Shown here in pieces: positions 36,586 through 48,579 of a stretch of 64,000 bases of DNA. The translations under genes and the position numbers were made by a program. Position 1 is the first letter of the stretch. Each line of letters opens with the position of its first letter. Source of the DNA: Sesamum alatum (lineage: Eukaryota; Streptophyta; Magnoliopsida; Lamiales; Pedaliaceae); NCBI GenBank assembly GCA_034509735.1, contig JACGWO010000006.1, positions 3,177,001-3,241,000 of the forward strand. Reading direction: 5' to 3'. Below the pieces are notes generated by a model. That model had not been told where the DNA came from. It saw nothing but the letters and a program-made list of their open reading frames with translations, and searched no databases.

Positions 36586-39500
36586 TTAAGATTCCAGCTT
36601 AGCATCGGGTGAGTTCAATCCAGAAGAAATGCCACCAATATGTGAGTCAAAGGGCAACAAGATTTTCGGTACTGCTTGCAGGATTTTAAGCGTCGGCTTT
36701 GCATCGACGTACTGCTGCCACATGAAACAATTATGTTAGACGAGAAGGCAAGTATATCAAAAAATTTCCATACAACAGAAATGGGGATGATTTCATGCCC
36801 ATAGGTAAAATGCTACCCCTACTTAGGTAGAGGTCCCCACGTGAGTTGTGAACTATTGGATAGGAATATAGAAATACAGTAAAGTAAAATGCTAACATTA
36901 TCATGTTGTTGTACTAATTCAAAACCCACTTCGGTGGCATGAAATGAACCCAAGAAACGGATTAAATTTTCAGTCAAGAGCATTAAGTACCTTAGTAACA
37001 TTCCTGAAGAAAGCACTGATTTCTTCATCAGTCAGACCACCCTCACCCTCGTCAGCATCTTCCTCCCAGCCCAGAGAACGTAGGAAGGCAGCCTCTTCCT
37101 CCTCCGAAAATATAGGATCGGAGATATGATTTTTCGTCCCATTGCTAACATAGTTCTGGGCATCACAAACATTACCATTGCAGGAAGTGTCACTTCTTGT
37201 CTCAGACAAATTGTCTCCCCTCAGGCTTACACCTGATGAGGCATCGCGATCCCGAGAAGTATTAGGAGCAACCACAATTTCTGTTTCAGCAAGCTTATCT
37301 GAAAAAGATGGTGACACGGCAGGTCCAGTGTCAACAGGTGAGGAGTTTGCTATGGCTGCATCAGCAACAGAAGCGGAGTTAGCCATAGATTTCTTTCGCA
37401 CTGAGTTGAAAAAATCATTTCGACTTTGAGCTTGAGAGGTAGGTCGCTTCTCAAGCACAGTCAGCACTGGCTTCCGGTCAGCGACTGGGTTGTTTGGAGG
37501 GCCCCTGGTTGCTGCAGATCCAGAAAGAGATGGAGCGGCAAGTGGAGAGCTTACTAGTTTACTAACACTCGTTGGACTCAAGCTTTCCTTCACAACAGGA
37601 GTGGTACCATTCTTTTCTCGCACTGGCTTCAGAACATGAAGCTTTCCCACAATTGATGTCTTCAAAACATCAGTCTTGACAGGCCCACCACGTGGAGATT
37701 GATTAGCAGCAAGTGAAGATGTTATGGCATGCTGCTGCTGCTGGCCCACTTTAGGTTTCTGTTTATCTGCAGAACTGGCAGCCTGCAGCAAATTTCAGCA
37801 TAATTAACAGATCATTCATAAAACAGTCTGCAGACAACAATCACTTCATGCCAAAACAGTGGAAAATCATACAGCAAAGGTAAATACAGCTAATAGCAAA
37901 CTTCTATTAATTTTTTCAACCTATGCAACCACGAAATACATATCAAGGGGGAGGAGCCCATATTGATTACCGTTTTGCAGTCCAACTCATGTCATGGAAT
38001 GTACCCGCCAATAAGTATAGAGGCAGAAATTTAACGATGGCCCTCACTGAGCTACCCAAAAATAAGCTCTCTACCAAACTGTAAGGAGTTATAAGGGAAC
38101 AGCTAGGTTATAGTTCTATACAGACATTCTCAATGTTATTTACTCATAAAAAAAGGGGACAAGAACAATATCAGATTTTCACTTCTAGGATACAGCCATT
38201 TCACAATCCACCAACTTAATCCAGCTTTCATTTTAGTCCAGCTTTTCCCTCTGCCTCCTCCACCCAATACTGTAGTAAAAACGATTGAAAAACTCCACCT
38301 AAAAGAAGACGATCATGAACCCATGTATCCATTCCAAAACATCACTATCCTACAAGCAGCTGTCTCCTTTCTAGCATCAATTTATGGGTTACACTTGCAA
38401 CAAAATAAAGTCATAATTCAGAAGAGATCAATGCACTGATGGATGTCTCCAACTAAATTGTAATGTCAACAGGACCCAAAGTCCATCTGTCTCCATTCTC
38501 TGCATATAATGTTTGGAACATAATGATAATCATGAGAGCAAGAAATCAAGAAAAAAAATTCTCCAATTGTTAACTCATTAATAGTTTCGTTTCTCAGGAA
38601 CACCCACTGAAAACACATGAAATTATCATGAAAACACTGCATTAACCCACAAAGAAGATGTCATTTAACATGAATGAGTAAAAACATGATATAAACAAAT
38701 TCAAAGCTGGGCATACACACATATAGAGAAATAACACCAAGAATTGATAACAAAAGAATGTTTTCAAAATGAAGATGGATCTAACAGTTGTTTCAAATTT
38801 CTCTCCCGATACAATCTAAGCTCCAGTTACAAAATTTTAGTTTCCATCTCCATTGTCAATAATTGCAAGTCACTATCCAAAGATACTGCACATTTCTCCT
38901 TTTTATCAAATATGGTCAATTTGGTTGACTGGATATCACAAAAAGAGAACACCACAAATACCTCAATAAAACCACCTTGCCAAAAACATGCCTCCTACAA
39001 ATTCCATAATCAAAAAAGGAAGACAGTTAACTATAATCTCTTTACATTTGACCACTCAACTCCGAGATCTAGCTAGTTCAAGTTCCAGAGAAACCCGGCA
39101 CCTGGCCCTCTGCTATAAAGTGCACAGCATAGAGTAAGGAGATCTGCATCAGTGCTCAAATTTTCTTAAGCTCAGTAGATTACTAATTATCTTTTTCCTT
39201 TTCCTTTTACATTCAAGTAGTTTTTCTTTTTATTATGGATCCACAAATTTAAAAGACAGAGAGATGAAAAGCCATCGGTCTACAGCAACTGGAGAGATAA
39301 TGATGATTTGTCAGCAGAAGACAGAATAGGAATGAGCTTGTTCAACACATGTGGAACAAGCAGAATAACCGAGAATAGTGCTTCCACCATCCTACATACT
39401 CAGATGATTTTATTTCTTTAACAAGTGTTTTCATTTTAACTTATTGTGATTTCATTCATCTTGAAACCCCCCACATTTTCTTTCTCCGAGTTTTCATTAG

Positions 39501-41729
39501 CTGTCTAAGACTTTATAATCCTTAACCCATAAATGATGTACTGAGTGCAGAGACATCCGTTAGGAAAATAATAAATTAAATTTCTACTTGCATCAAAACT
39601 TAATTTTTTCATCACAAGATCAAAAGGGACACAAATATATAGAAGGAATGAGTTTGAAATTTTTCCCACCATACTATTCTCTGAGCTACATTAAAACGAG
39701 CCTCGACATTAGAATACTCTGCAAATTGCCATGGATACTGATTACACTGATGCCTATGGTACGGGAAGTCTCGTGGAATAATATACAAAATATATCCATT
39801 CTTCGAGTGTTCTGATCTTATTGCTTTCGTGGTTTGTTACACATTTCGTAAATGGTTTCACCAAAATTCTCCTTAGATGATGCAAGTCACATACATGGAC
39901 AAATATTCCCATATATTTCCAGTTTCCTTTTCCAGGGATGATACCGCTGGTGTGCGGGAATAAATGTCCAACTCCGGATAATCTTACATCATCTAATAAG
40001 GAATACACTATACAACCAAAACCAATTATCAAATATCACTTGCAATAGAGCAAATTGCTGGAGAAAGTTCTTGCAATCCATTTCCCTCTAAACAGATATG
40101 TTCTCGTGCAGAATAACTCTCCTTCAAGGCAAGTTTCATGGAACCCAGGCTTTTAATCCAATCTATGCGCAGGTATACTATGACAAATCAATACATGCTG
40201 TAGCGTGGAACCAGAAATTCTAAATTATTAAAAGGAGTTGGATGATTGCCTTCTTTAGTATATCTCAGAGTGTCGAGTTGAATGAACAGGTTTCTTCGAC
40301 GACATTGCCACAATTTATGAGTATGCTGGCACATCATCGGCCATATCATTTCTTTTATATACCAAATGCACCAAGAAATTATGATCAAATTTGTGAACAG
40401 TAAACAATATTACTAAGCCATGCAATCTACAAGAGATTCAGTTCAAATTGAACTGATAAACAAAAGTGTTCCTAATTCATCCACTAACCATACTAAACAT
40501 CGAACAATTCTTGAAAACTATAGACAAAAAGAGAAAGCTATACTGCAAACGGAAAAGGCAATACACACACACGGAATTGAGAATCATGAATTTCCAAGGA
40601 CCGATAGTTGCACACTTACCAGAGGTTTTGGCATGGATGGTGTCACAGGAATTAATTGCCTAGATTGTTTAATAGCCAGTTCTTCAAGTCTCTGATTTCC
40701 GACGGATAACTAACAAAATAAACATCAAGTATTATTAGCACACTCATAATCTACTCCATTATTAAAGGAGAACATGACCAACCTGAGGAGTAGTCTGAGC
40801 ACGAGTTGGACCCTGAGCTACAGCTTCAGCCATGTTGAGACTGGTGGTTGAGCCCAAAGAGACAGATGTAGAACTTGATGGAGCGGTTTGTTGCACAGAC
40901 GAGATGCCAGTCACAGTCACAGTGTTTCCAACTAAAACAGGAACCTCAGCCAAAGCCGATCTCCATTTCTCGCCCCTGATAATAGTTGGGGTACCAATAG
41001 GTAAGCTCTGAAGGGCAGAACTCACTCCAGGAGAAGGGACTCTTCCGACCTCAGGAATGGCTGCTCTTTCTTCTGCTCCCAGTGATGGAAAATCTCTCTC
41101 AAAAGTTGTTTTGTTCACCCCACCAATGGGACTGCCCTTGGAAAGTAAACCATTGGTATTATTTCCACTAGCAATGTTCAAATCAGTTCCAACTTTCTTA
41201 TGCCATGTGTCCCCACGTTTCCCAGAAATCATCGACTGAGAACGCCTTAACCCATCCCTCTCATATTTGCTTGATAAGGTGTTCCCAAGTGCATCTGAAA
41301 AGTCCCGGTGCCGACGATCCCCTAAACCTGACTTGTCCTTGTCACGAGAATCATATGCATCTTTCTCCCAGTCCCTGTCGTGATGGTTTCTACCAAAACT
41401 ACTATGAGACCTCAGATGACCAGAACCATTACTACTAGAACTCCGGCGGAAGTATGAAGAGGTAGTTCTGTCAGAACTAAAAGATCGGGCAGAATCATGA
41501 CCATTAGTATTCACAAATGATTTATTCCTCGCAAGCTTTGTTGCAGTTTGTTCATCTAAAACAACAAAAACACCATCAGGAACCAACTACAGTCAAAGCA
41601 CAAAGGTTTGATGCACTATATTTGCTTACAAACAATGAAATTACCTGAATGTGAAATAGAGCCGCCACCATTCAGGCTTCCAGCACTTCTCAACCATTCT
41701 GGTATTAGCGTGGGCTCACTTCTTTCCAT
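36586..41729 (-). CDS. Vasculin/GPBP1-like nuclear protein
   Basis: Five coding exons, 41729-41645, 41555-40783, 40709-40620, 37782-36991 and 36711-36586, join in consistent phases to about 621 residues. The protein starts MERSEPTLIPEWLRSAGS. Residues 45-150 are rich in Ser, Arg and Asp. ERDFPSLG at about 181-188 resembles the FPSL motif of animal vasculin (GC-rich promoter-binding protein 1). Near the C-terminus EEEEAAFLRSLGWEEDADEG and then GLTDEEISAFF match the layout of the vasculin C-terminal motif (LLKxMGWxE...LTEDE). Vasculin is a proposed transcription regulator; the plant role is not established. Exon 5 could start three bases earlier (a CAGCAG acceptor). A 2.8-kb intron (37783-40619) holds no gene I can support. 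The 5' UTR is probably split, with a leader exon near 42540-42700. Confidence 0.75.
37783..40619 (-). other. Large intron of the vasculin-like gene
   Basis: 2.8 kb without a supportable gene or clear transposon. Several short open frames (for example 38744-39076 and 40032-39754) look random. The composition is less AT-extreme than the intergenic DNA. Confidence 0.5.
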
Positions 41730-42770
41730 AACTAGTGGTAAACATTATCGTATACAAAAGAATAAATGGCAAGAAAATCAACTTGTCTTCTTAGAGTTGA
41801 TGACCAAGCATCAGCAGCGTACCAAATACCAATTATCCCAACGCCTCCACACCCAGACAAAACAAATGTCAGTCTAACTTTCTAACTTTACTAAATCCCA
41901 AGTTCTCCTTACTCTAATCCCACTTCTCTTCGCATCAACATCCTAATCTCCCTGCTCCAAAACTCATTAGCCAGGACTCAGACAAGAAAAGTCCAAAAAA
42001 GCACGTATCTAATCCTCCAAGAAACACGCATCCGATCAAAGAATCTTGTCCTGCATTTGGTAACTAGGGAATTTTCTCTTTCTGTACAATATATTATATT
42101 CTATTAAGTCAATCAAGAACACCTCCACTAAGTCAATCGGAAACTTGAAACTTCTGTTACCTTCTCACTGCTCAGAACAGCATTACCAACTGCTTCTAAA
42201 GGCCTCGCGCTCAACAAAAACAAGCCGAGAAATCTCAATAGCAAGCAAATTTAATAAATCCTACCTAAAAACTACCCCACTCCAAGCATAAATAACCCCA
42301 AAACAGAACAATCCTTCAAAAACAAACGATACCCATATGAAAGGACGCGGAGACAATCAAACCCTATACCCTAAACTGCGTCTCACAATTACCAAAAAAA
42401 ACGCTGCAAAATCCTAGGGTTTGAAGAGTAGTCCAGCAATACGAAAATCCCCAAAGAAATCAGAAACGGTCTTGATATATATCAATGACTAGAAAATAGA
42501 GTGAACCCGATTCTCCTGGATTGAAATTGAAAAGCAAAATCTATACCCTGCACGAGGGGGAGAAAAAAACCCTAATCCCGTTTGCACTCCGCCGCCTCCG
42601 AGTATTTGTATTATTTCAGACTCCCGCAGATTATATATCACCGAAAATTCCTAGAGAGAGAAGCCAAGTGTCGTTTGTGTTCTCAAATTCCTGGGCTCTT
42701 CGTCACTATGTGTCAAGTGTGATGGAGGAGAAGAGATTTTGTGTGTGTTGTTAGAGAGAGGAGATTAGAG
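41730..42770 (-). promoter_or_regulatory. Leader and promoter region of the vasculin-like gene
   Basis: The sequence 42540-42600 on the minus strand contains GGGATTAGGGTTTTTT (telo-box-like) followed by a possible leader-exon donor after CGTGCAG near 42550. A leader intron would run from there to just upstream of 41729. The exact start site cannot be read from the sequence. Confidence 0.4.
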
Positions 42771-42957
42771 ATAGAGATTTTGTGTGTAAATGCGTTTGTA
42801 TTTTGAGGAAGTTGTGTGTGTGTGTGTAATGTCTGTCTGTTGTGTGTAATCTAATGTTTGAAGAAACTCTGTTCTATAGCCTATTTTCTTTCTCTTTTAT
42901 TACTATTAAAATTTTATTTTTTAATGTGATCACCTTAAATATATATATATATATAGA
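42771..42957. repeat. GT- and TA-rich microsatellites
   Basis: A GT-rich stretch around 42811-42850 and a (TA)n run around 42939-42955 lie between the vasculin-like gene and the Helitron-like copies. Confidence 0.6.
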
Positions 42958-43248
42958 TTAGTAATTTTGGCACACTCTATTAGTGCAATTTTTATAAATA
43001 TTATTTAAAATAAAATATTTATACTAATTTATTATTTAATAAAGTATATACTAAATAATAAGTGAAAATTAAATTTATAAAAAAATTGTGACAAAAAAAA
43101 TGAATGAAAATTTTTAAAAGAAAAGGGAAATGATATAAAAGATAACGGGAGCGTGAAAAGTTAGATGAAAAAAATAAATGTTAAACAAAAAAACAGACAC
43201 AAAATGGGAGAGACACCAAGAGGTGTTCCCGTTAATATATATTATAGA
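42958..43248 (-). mobile_element. Helitron-like element, second subfamily
   Basis: On the minus strand it starts TCTATAATATATATTAACGG, continues 'aacacctcttggtgtc', and ends 'gagtgtgccaaaattactaa'. The 5' TC follows an A. The start resembles the sequence near 62466 ('tctatactatatataattgg', '...tcttcttggtgtcc'). Confidence 0.55.
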
Positions 43249-43250
43249 TA

Positions 43251-43570
43251 CTAATTATCGTGGTACGTCGTTCGTGCGTATATATAATAAATAATTTTTA
43301 TATTTTAAAATATATTATAAATAAAAATAAAGTATATAAACAAACGAATCGCATTTCAAAAACATAATAGAAAATCAATTTAAGTTATTATCGACACAAC
43401 AAAGAATCGGTGCAGTGGTTTTAAACTGACGTGGAATCACTTTTGCCCAAAAAAAAAAAAGTAATTAGCAATTACAATTAATTTGTAAAATTATCTAAAT
43501 ACGAGAATATTTATCATATTTAAAAATTGACAAGACAGCATCACTAACCATCATTTGTTAGTATAGAAGG
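43251..43570 (-). mobile_element. Helitron-like element adjoining the previous one
   Basis: On the minus strand it runs from 'ttctatactaacaaatgatgg' to 'cgacgtaccacgataattag'. It shares the layout of the copies at 24245, 29663 and 35166, with a shortened 5' end. Its 3' end is separated from the next element by only two bases. Confidence 0.55.
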
Positions 43571-44218
43571 TGATCCTTCTTCCTCATTATGGAGGATTGT
43601 GTTTGCGCCATGTGTACCGGTCAGGGTTCTACCAAATGCGCACGCAATAATTCTGATATATATAATAGTAATTATAATTTACTTACAAGGGCATAAGAGT
43701 AATTTCTTGGGTCTACTACATGGTAAATATATGCATCCTATCTCACCATAAAATAACCAAATCACTATACATACAAGATATATTATTTTTTAATCCTAGG
43801 TTACTATTCATTGATTTGACTACTCATACAAAAACTCTCTCTCTAAAAACTTGGGGTGCAATTGTGTCGGAGGCAATTTTTCGATTTATCCTTCACTAAG
43901 AACCACTTCCACATCATTGCCGCTGTCTGTGGGAAACATTGCCCTGACCTTGAGAATGCAAACCAGGTCACGAGCACGCGACGTTCAGGGGATGGATAAT
44001 GCCCCGAGACTCATGATAATGGAGCATAGCTGCACCCACCCCTTGAACGATCACCACCACGTGAACAATCACCACCCTATGAACCAGATCCCCCAAACGG
44101 AGTGGCTGGACCACCTCTTGGCCAGGAACCACCCCGTGAGCAACAGCCTCAGAACGAAGCCCCTCCTCTAGGAGGCGTCCCACCCCAATGAGCAACAATC
44201 CAGCTGACACAAGAAGCA

Positions 44219-45220
44219 TTGCTAGCACTGATCCAGGATGCTACCACTCGGGCAGCCGCACAAGCAGTGGCTCAGTTTGCGAACAACCACCCCATGAACC
44301 CGTCCCCTCCTTCTCCTCGTCGAAGTCGAGAAGAACCCTTAGCTCCCGAGGGGAATGAGCAGAGGGGGGAAGATGTGAACAGCAGAGTTTCTAGACCAGA
44401 GGTTGCCCATGACCCGGACCAACCCCCCCTCCTACAATCGAGGCAGCCCACGACACCTTTACCTTCAAAATTGATGGAGGATCCCTACCTCCCCTTGGCA
44501 GTGACCCCCCCAAGGCGTAGTCCTTTCAGCCTGGCGATCCTAGCTGAGGCGCTCCCGGTGGGAGTGAAGGTCTCCAACCTCTCAGAATACGACGGCACAG
44601 GAGACCTACAAGAACATCTAGACAAATTCTACGCTAAGATAGATTGGTATGATTTGAGTGATGCGGCATACTGCAAAGTCTTCCGCACTACACTCTCAAA
44701 ACGCGCTCTAGCTTGGTTCAACCAGCTGTCCGCTGGAACAATTTCCAGCCTCGAGCAGCTGACCCAGTGTTTCCTACATCATTTTTCCATGAACAAGAAG
44801 GTCCCGAAAACGGCCGCGTACCTATTCACTATTCGGCAGAAGGAAAAAGAGTCGTGTGAGAGACTATATTCAAAGGTTTGTGGAAGTTGTGCACGAGGTG
44901 CCCCACGTAAACCATGAGTTGTTGGCCAGCATTGTCCAACAGAACCTACTCCCAGGGAGATTTAAAGAGTCAGTAGCTGGAAAGCCCCCGCCACTTTGAA
45001 AGATTTACTCATGCGATCATCACAAAAATATATAAGAATAGAGGAGTCCAAGGCCGCAAAATCTTTCCCCCAGTTTCAAGAGGAATGGGAGGGAAGAAGA
45101 AAATGAGTCGAGAAAGAAAGAGGAGCGTAAGCACCAGCCGCCAACTGGGTTCAGGCACTACACTCCTCTTAACGCCTCTAGAGGAGGAATTATGGTGGTG
45201 GCCGAACAACAGGGTTTGAT
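44219..45220 (+). pseudogene. gag remnant of the gypsy element
   Basis: The open part (44219-44917) includes SEYDGTGDLQEHLDKFYAK and LAWFNQLSAGTISSLEQL, typical of the plant Retrotrans_gag domain. It shifts frame near 44870 and continues in another frame to about 45110. A separate small frame at 43851-44171 is probably the gag leader, also broken. Confidence 0.8.
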
Positions 45221-45557
45221 CAACCAATGGCCAAAGAAAATGAAAGACAACCCCAAGAGACTTAAATCGGACAAATATTGTCGTTTTTATCGGGACAGGG
45301 GGCACACGACGGAGGACTGCCACTACCTAAAAAACAAGATAGAAAAATTGATTCAACGAGGATATTTGAGGGAATATGTGAATCAACGTCCAAGAGGACA
45401 AGCATTTGACCAAGGGCCGAGTCGCAACCCCCCCCCCCCCCAGCTCGACTTCTGCCCAGGACCCGAACGAGGACAACCTCCCCACAGCAGGAGTCATAGC
45501 AGTAATTTCGGGGATGCCCAGCAGGCGGGGACTCCGGGAACGCAAGGAAAGCGCTAG
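45192..45557 (+). pseudogene. gag nucleocapsid (zinc-knuckle-like) remnant
   Basis: KYCRFYRDRGHTTEDCHYLK at about residues 29-48 matches the cysteine/histidine motif of plant gypsy gag proteins. A C-run of ten or more (about 45430-45440) follows and may have promoted a frameshift. Confidence 0.7.
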
Positions 45558-45652
45558 TTCGGGAAGCAAGGGGAGCCCATTGGCAGACCCCCATTCAAGT
45601 TCACACCGTTGGCATAGAGAAACAAGAGGAAATCTCCTTTACCTCGCGAGAT

Positions 45653-46483
45653 ATGGATCCTAGGAGAGATCGGAACAACGATGCCTTGGTAATTTCGGCG
45701 ACGTTATCCAACTTCTGGGTCAAGAAAGTGTTGGTGGACAACGGAAGTTCAGCAGACATTATATTCTACGATGTATATGTCCAGCTGGGGATCGGCAATG
45801 CTCAATTGCGGAAAATTAATACCCCACTCACCAGGTTCAGTGGAGAGATGATCGAACCATTGGGAGAGGTGACGTTACCACTATCATTGGGCTCCTACCG
45901 TAAAAGGTCAACTAAGATGGTGAAATTTCTCGTGGTCAAGGCGCCATCCGCCTATAATGTCATTTTGGGAAGGCCGAGTCTGAACCTCTTCCGGGCCATA
46001 GCATCTACATTCCACATAAAACTTAAGTTCCCCACCCCGGAGGGAGTGGGAGAGGCCGTAGGGGATGAACGAATGGCGAGAGAATGTTACGCGAACACCC
46101 TAAAGAGGTCGCGGGAAAAGTTGGACGGCCGAGGACCAAATGAAAAAGGAAAAAGGATTATGGCAAATGCAGTTTCCGAAGCATGGGAAACCCCTGAGGA
46201 TCCCATGGAATGGAAGTTCAGAGAAATGGGAGTTGAAGCCATCGAAGAGTTGAGGGTAATCAATCTCGCAGGGGAAGGTGAGGAAAGAAATACGAAAATA
46301 GGCACCACAATGAGCCCCCTTGCAGAGGAACGCCTGAGTCGTTTTCTTAGAGAGAATCAAGAAGTGTTCGCATGGAGTATGGGGGATCTCCAGGGGATTT
46401 CACCCGATGTTGTTACTCACCACCTCAGCGTGAACCCCGACACAAAACCCGTGAAGCAAAAGAAAAGGATGTTCGGAGCATAA
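45653..46483 (+). pseudogene. Aspartic protease to reverse-transcriptase start
   Basis: VLVDNGSSADIIFYD near residue 30 is the retropepsin active-site region, in the DNGSS form often seen in plant gypsy elements. YNVILGRPSLN follows in the usual place. The frame ends at a stop just where the RT domain begins (VKQKKRMFGA). Confidence 0.8.
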
Positions 46484-47390
46484 AGAAATCAAGCCATAAA
46501 AGAAGAAGTAGATAAGCTGTTGAAGGCCAAGTACATATGCCCCGTGTAATACCCGGAGTGGTTAGCTAACGTAGTATTGGTCCCAAAACCAAATGGGAAG
46601 TGGCGTCTGTGCATCGACTTCACGGACTTGAACAAGGCATGCTCGAAATATCCTTTCCCCCTCCCACGAATCGACTTGCTAGTCAATTCCACCTCCAGGT
46701 GCGAAATGTTGAGCTTCTTGGATGCTTACCAAGGATACAACCAGATTCCGTTAGCACCAGAAGACCAAGAGAAGACAAGCTTTGTAACAGACCAATGGGT
46801 CTTTTGCTATAACGTTATGCCATTCAGACTAAAAAATGCGGGGGCAACGTACCAGCGACTTGTCAATCATATATTTCGGAACCAATCGGCCGAAACATGG
46901 AGGTGTATATAGACGACATGTTGGTAAAAATCGTGAAGGAGGAAGACTACGTCATTGACTTGCAAGAATGTTTTTCAATATTAAAATCATTTGGTATGAA
47001 ACTAAATCCAGCAAAGTGCGCCTTTGGGGTGCGCGAGGGGAAATTCTTAGGATACATGATCTCGGAAAGAGGGATAGAGGCTAATCCGAAAAAGATTAGT
47101 GCCATCATGAACATGCCCCCACCTAAATCGATTAAAGAAGTGCAGAGGCTAGCGGGGAGATTGGCAGCCCTTAACCGATTTATCTTGCGGTCCGCGGACA
47201 AAGGCCTTCCCTTCTTTAAGGTCCTCCACGGAGCCGCAAAGTTTGAGTGGTCAAGCACCAGCCAAGGGGCGTTCGACGATCTGAAAAGATACTTAGTGTC
47301 GCCGCCGCTGTTAACGAAGCCCAGGACAGGGGAAGTACTCAATCTCTATCTAGGGGTCTCAAATAGTGCAGTCAGTTTGGTCCTGGTATG
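46484..47390 (+). pseudogene. Reverse-transcriptase remnant
   Basis: KPNGKWRLCIDFTDLNKAC, FLDAYQGYNQI and YIDDMLVK mark the RT palm and catalytic aspartates. There is an in-frame stop near 46547, a one-base frameshift near 46885 and another stop at about 47390. It cannot be functional. Confidence 0.85.
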
Positions 47391-48076
47391 ACAAGAGGGC
47401 AAAGAGCACCACCCAGTGTATTATGTGAGCAAGGTGTTACAAGGGGCGGAATGCAGGTACTCACAAATCGAAAAGCTAGCCTTTTACCTTAGTTGTGCCA
47501 GCAAGAAAACTAAGGTCGTACTTCCAGTCGCACCAGGTGATTGTCTTGACAAATCACCCCTTGAAACAAGTCCTATCTACCCCGGAGCTTTCCAGAAGAA
47601 TGGTCAAGTGGGCGGTGGAGTTAAGTGAATTCGGCCTGGAATTTTGGCCAAGGCCAACCATAAAAGCGCAAGTATTGGCTGACTTTATCGTTGAGTTAGT
47701 GCATGACGAGGCAAGCAATTCTGCGCCCACCTGGAGCTTATATGTGGACGGATCATCTACATCCGTGGGAAGTGGCGCAGGAATAGTCCTAGAAAGTTCT
47801 CAAGGAGATAAGCTAGAGTACGCTATTAAATTGGAATTCCCCACATCAAATAATGAGGCCGAGTATGAAGCGTTGTTAGCAGAAGGAGAGTTAGCCTTGG
47901 CAGAAGGAAGTCTTATGTGCAAACTCGACACTTGCAAGTTGGAAAGACGAGATCATACTAAGTTTCTAACCGACGGGACAACACCCGAGAACCAGAAAGA
48001 GGCTCGGGCTTTGAGAGTGAAAGCATCCCGCTTCGTGATGATTGACGGTGAACTATACAAGCGTGGTTTCTCCTAA
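47391..48076 (+). pseudogene. RT connection and RNase H remnant with internal loss
   Basis: HHPVYYVSKVLQGAECRYSQ and LYVDGSSTSVGSGAGIVL followed by NNEAEYEALLAEGELA mark the RNase H domain. The sequence then jumps to LMCKLDTCKLERRDH, so the rest of RNase H is missing. A frameshift lies near 47505. Confidence 0.8.
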
Positions 48077-48345
48077 CCTTTCCTGAAATGCTTAACTCCA
48101 GAGGAGAGGAACTATGTCCTGAGGGAAACACATGAGGGGATTTGCGGAAATCACCTCAACGGAAAGGCGTTAGCGGGAAAAGTTTTGAGACAGGGTTTCT
48201 TTTGGCCCACTATGCTTCTAGACTCCCATGAGCTGGTGAAACGATGCCGCGCATGCCAAGAGCACGCGAACATCAACCATCAGCCGGCCACACTAATGCA
48301 GCCCATCGAAAGCCCCTGCCCATTTGATCAATGGGGATTAGACTT
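48077..48345 (+). pseudogene. Integrase N-terminal remnant
   Basis: The H2C2 zinc region is visible (ETHEGICGNHLNGKALAGK and KRCRACQEHAN), then PCPFDQWGLDL, where the catalytic core should start. It ends abruptly at the LTR junction. Confidence 0.8.
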
Positions 48346-48579
48346 ACAAGGGCATAAGAGTAATTTCCTGGGTCTACCACATGGTAAATATATGCACCCT
48401 ATCTCACCATAAAATAACCAAATCACTATAAATATAAGATATATTATTTGTTTTATCCTAAGTTACTATTAATTAATTTGACTACTCATACAAAAACTCT
48501 CTCTCTAAAAACTTGGAGTGCAATTGTGTCGGAGGCAATTTTTTCAATTTATCCTTCGCTAGGAACCACTTCCACATCA

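Larger units (their letters stand above)
43681..48579 (+). mobile_element. Degenerate Ty3/gypsy LTR retrotransposon
   Basis: Direct repeats at 43681-43916 and 48342-48579 are clearly the same sequence and act as LTR ends; both finish with ACATCA. After the first comes a primer-binding-like sequence (TTGCCGCTGTCTGTGGGAA, 43917 on), a slightly altered form of the common plant TTGGCGCCGTCTGTGGGAA. Inside, gag, protease, reverse transcriptase, RNase H and integrase pieces follow in Ty3/gypsy order with stops and frameshifts. The integrase is cut after its QWGLD motif and joined straight to the downstream LTR, so the 3' internal part and part of that LTR are lost. The outer limit of the 5' LTR is unclear, between 43571 and 43681. 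Confidence 0.88.

Noticed and set aside
39754..40032. Open frame in the large vasculin-like intron
   Set aside because: Random-looking translation and no flanking gene structure.
44219..48345. An intact retrotransposon polyprotein
   Set aside because: Frameshifts, stops and domain losses in every region rule out function.
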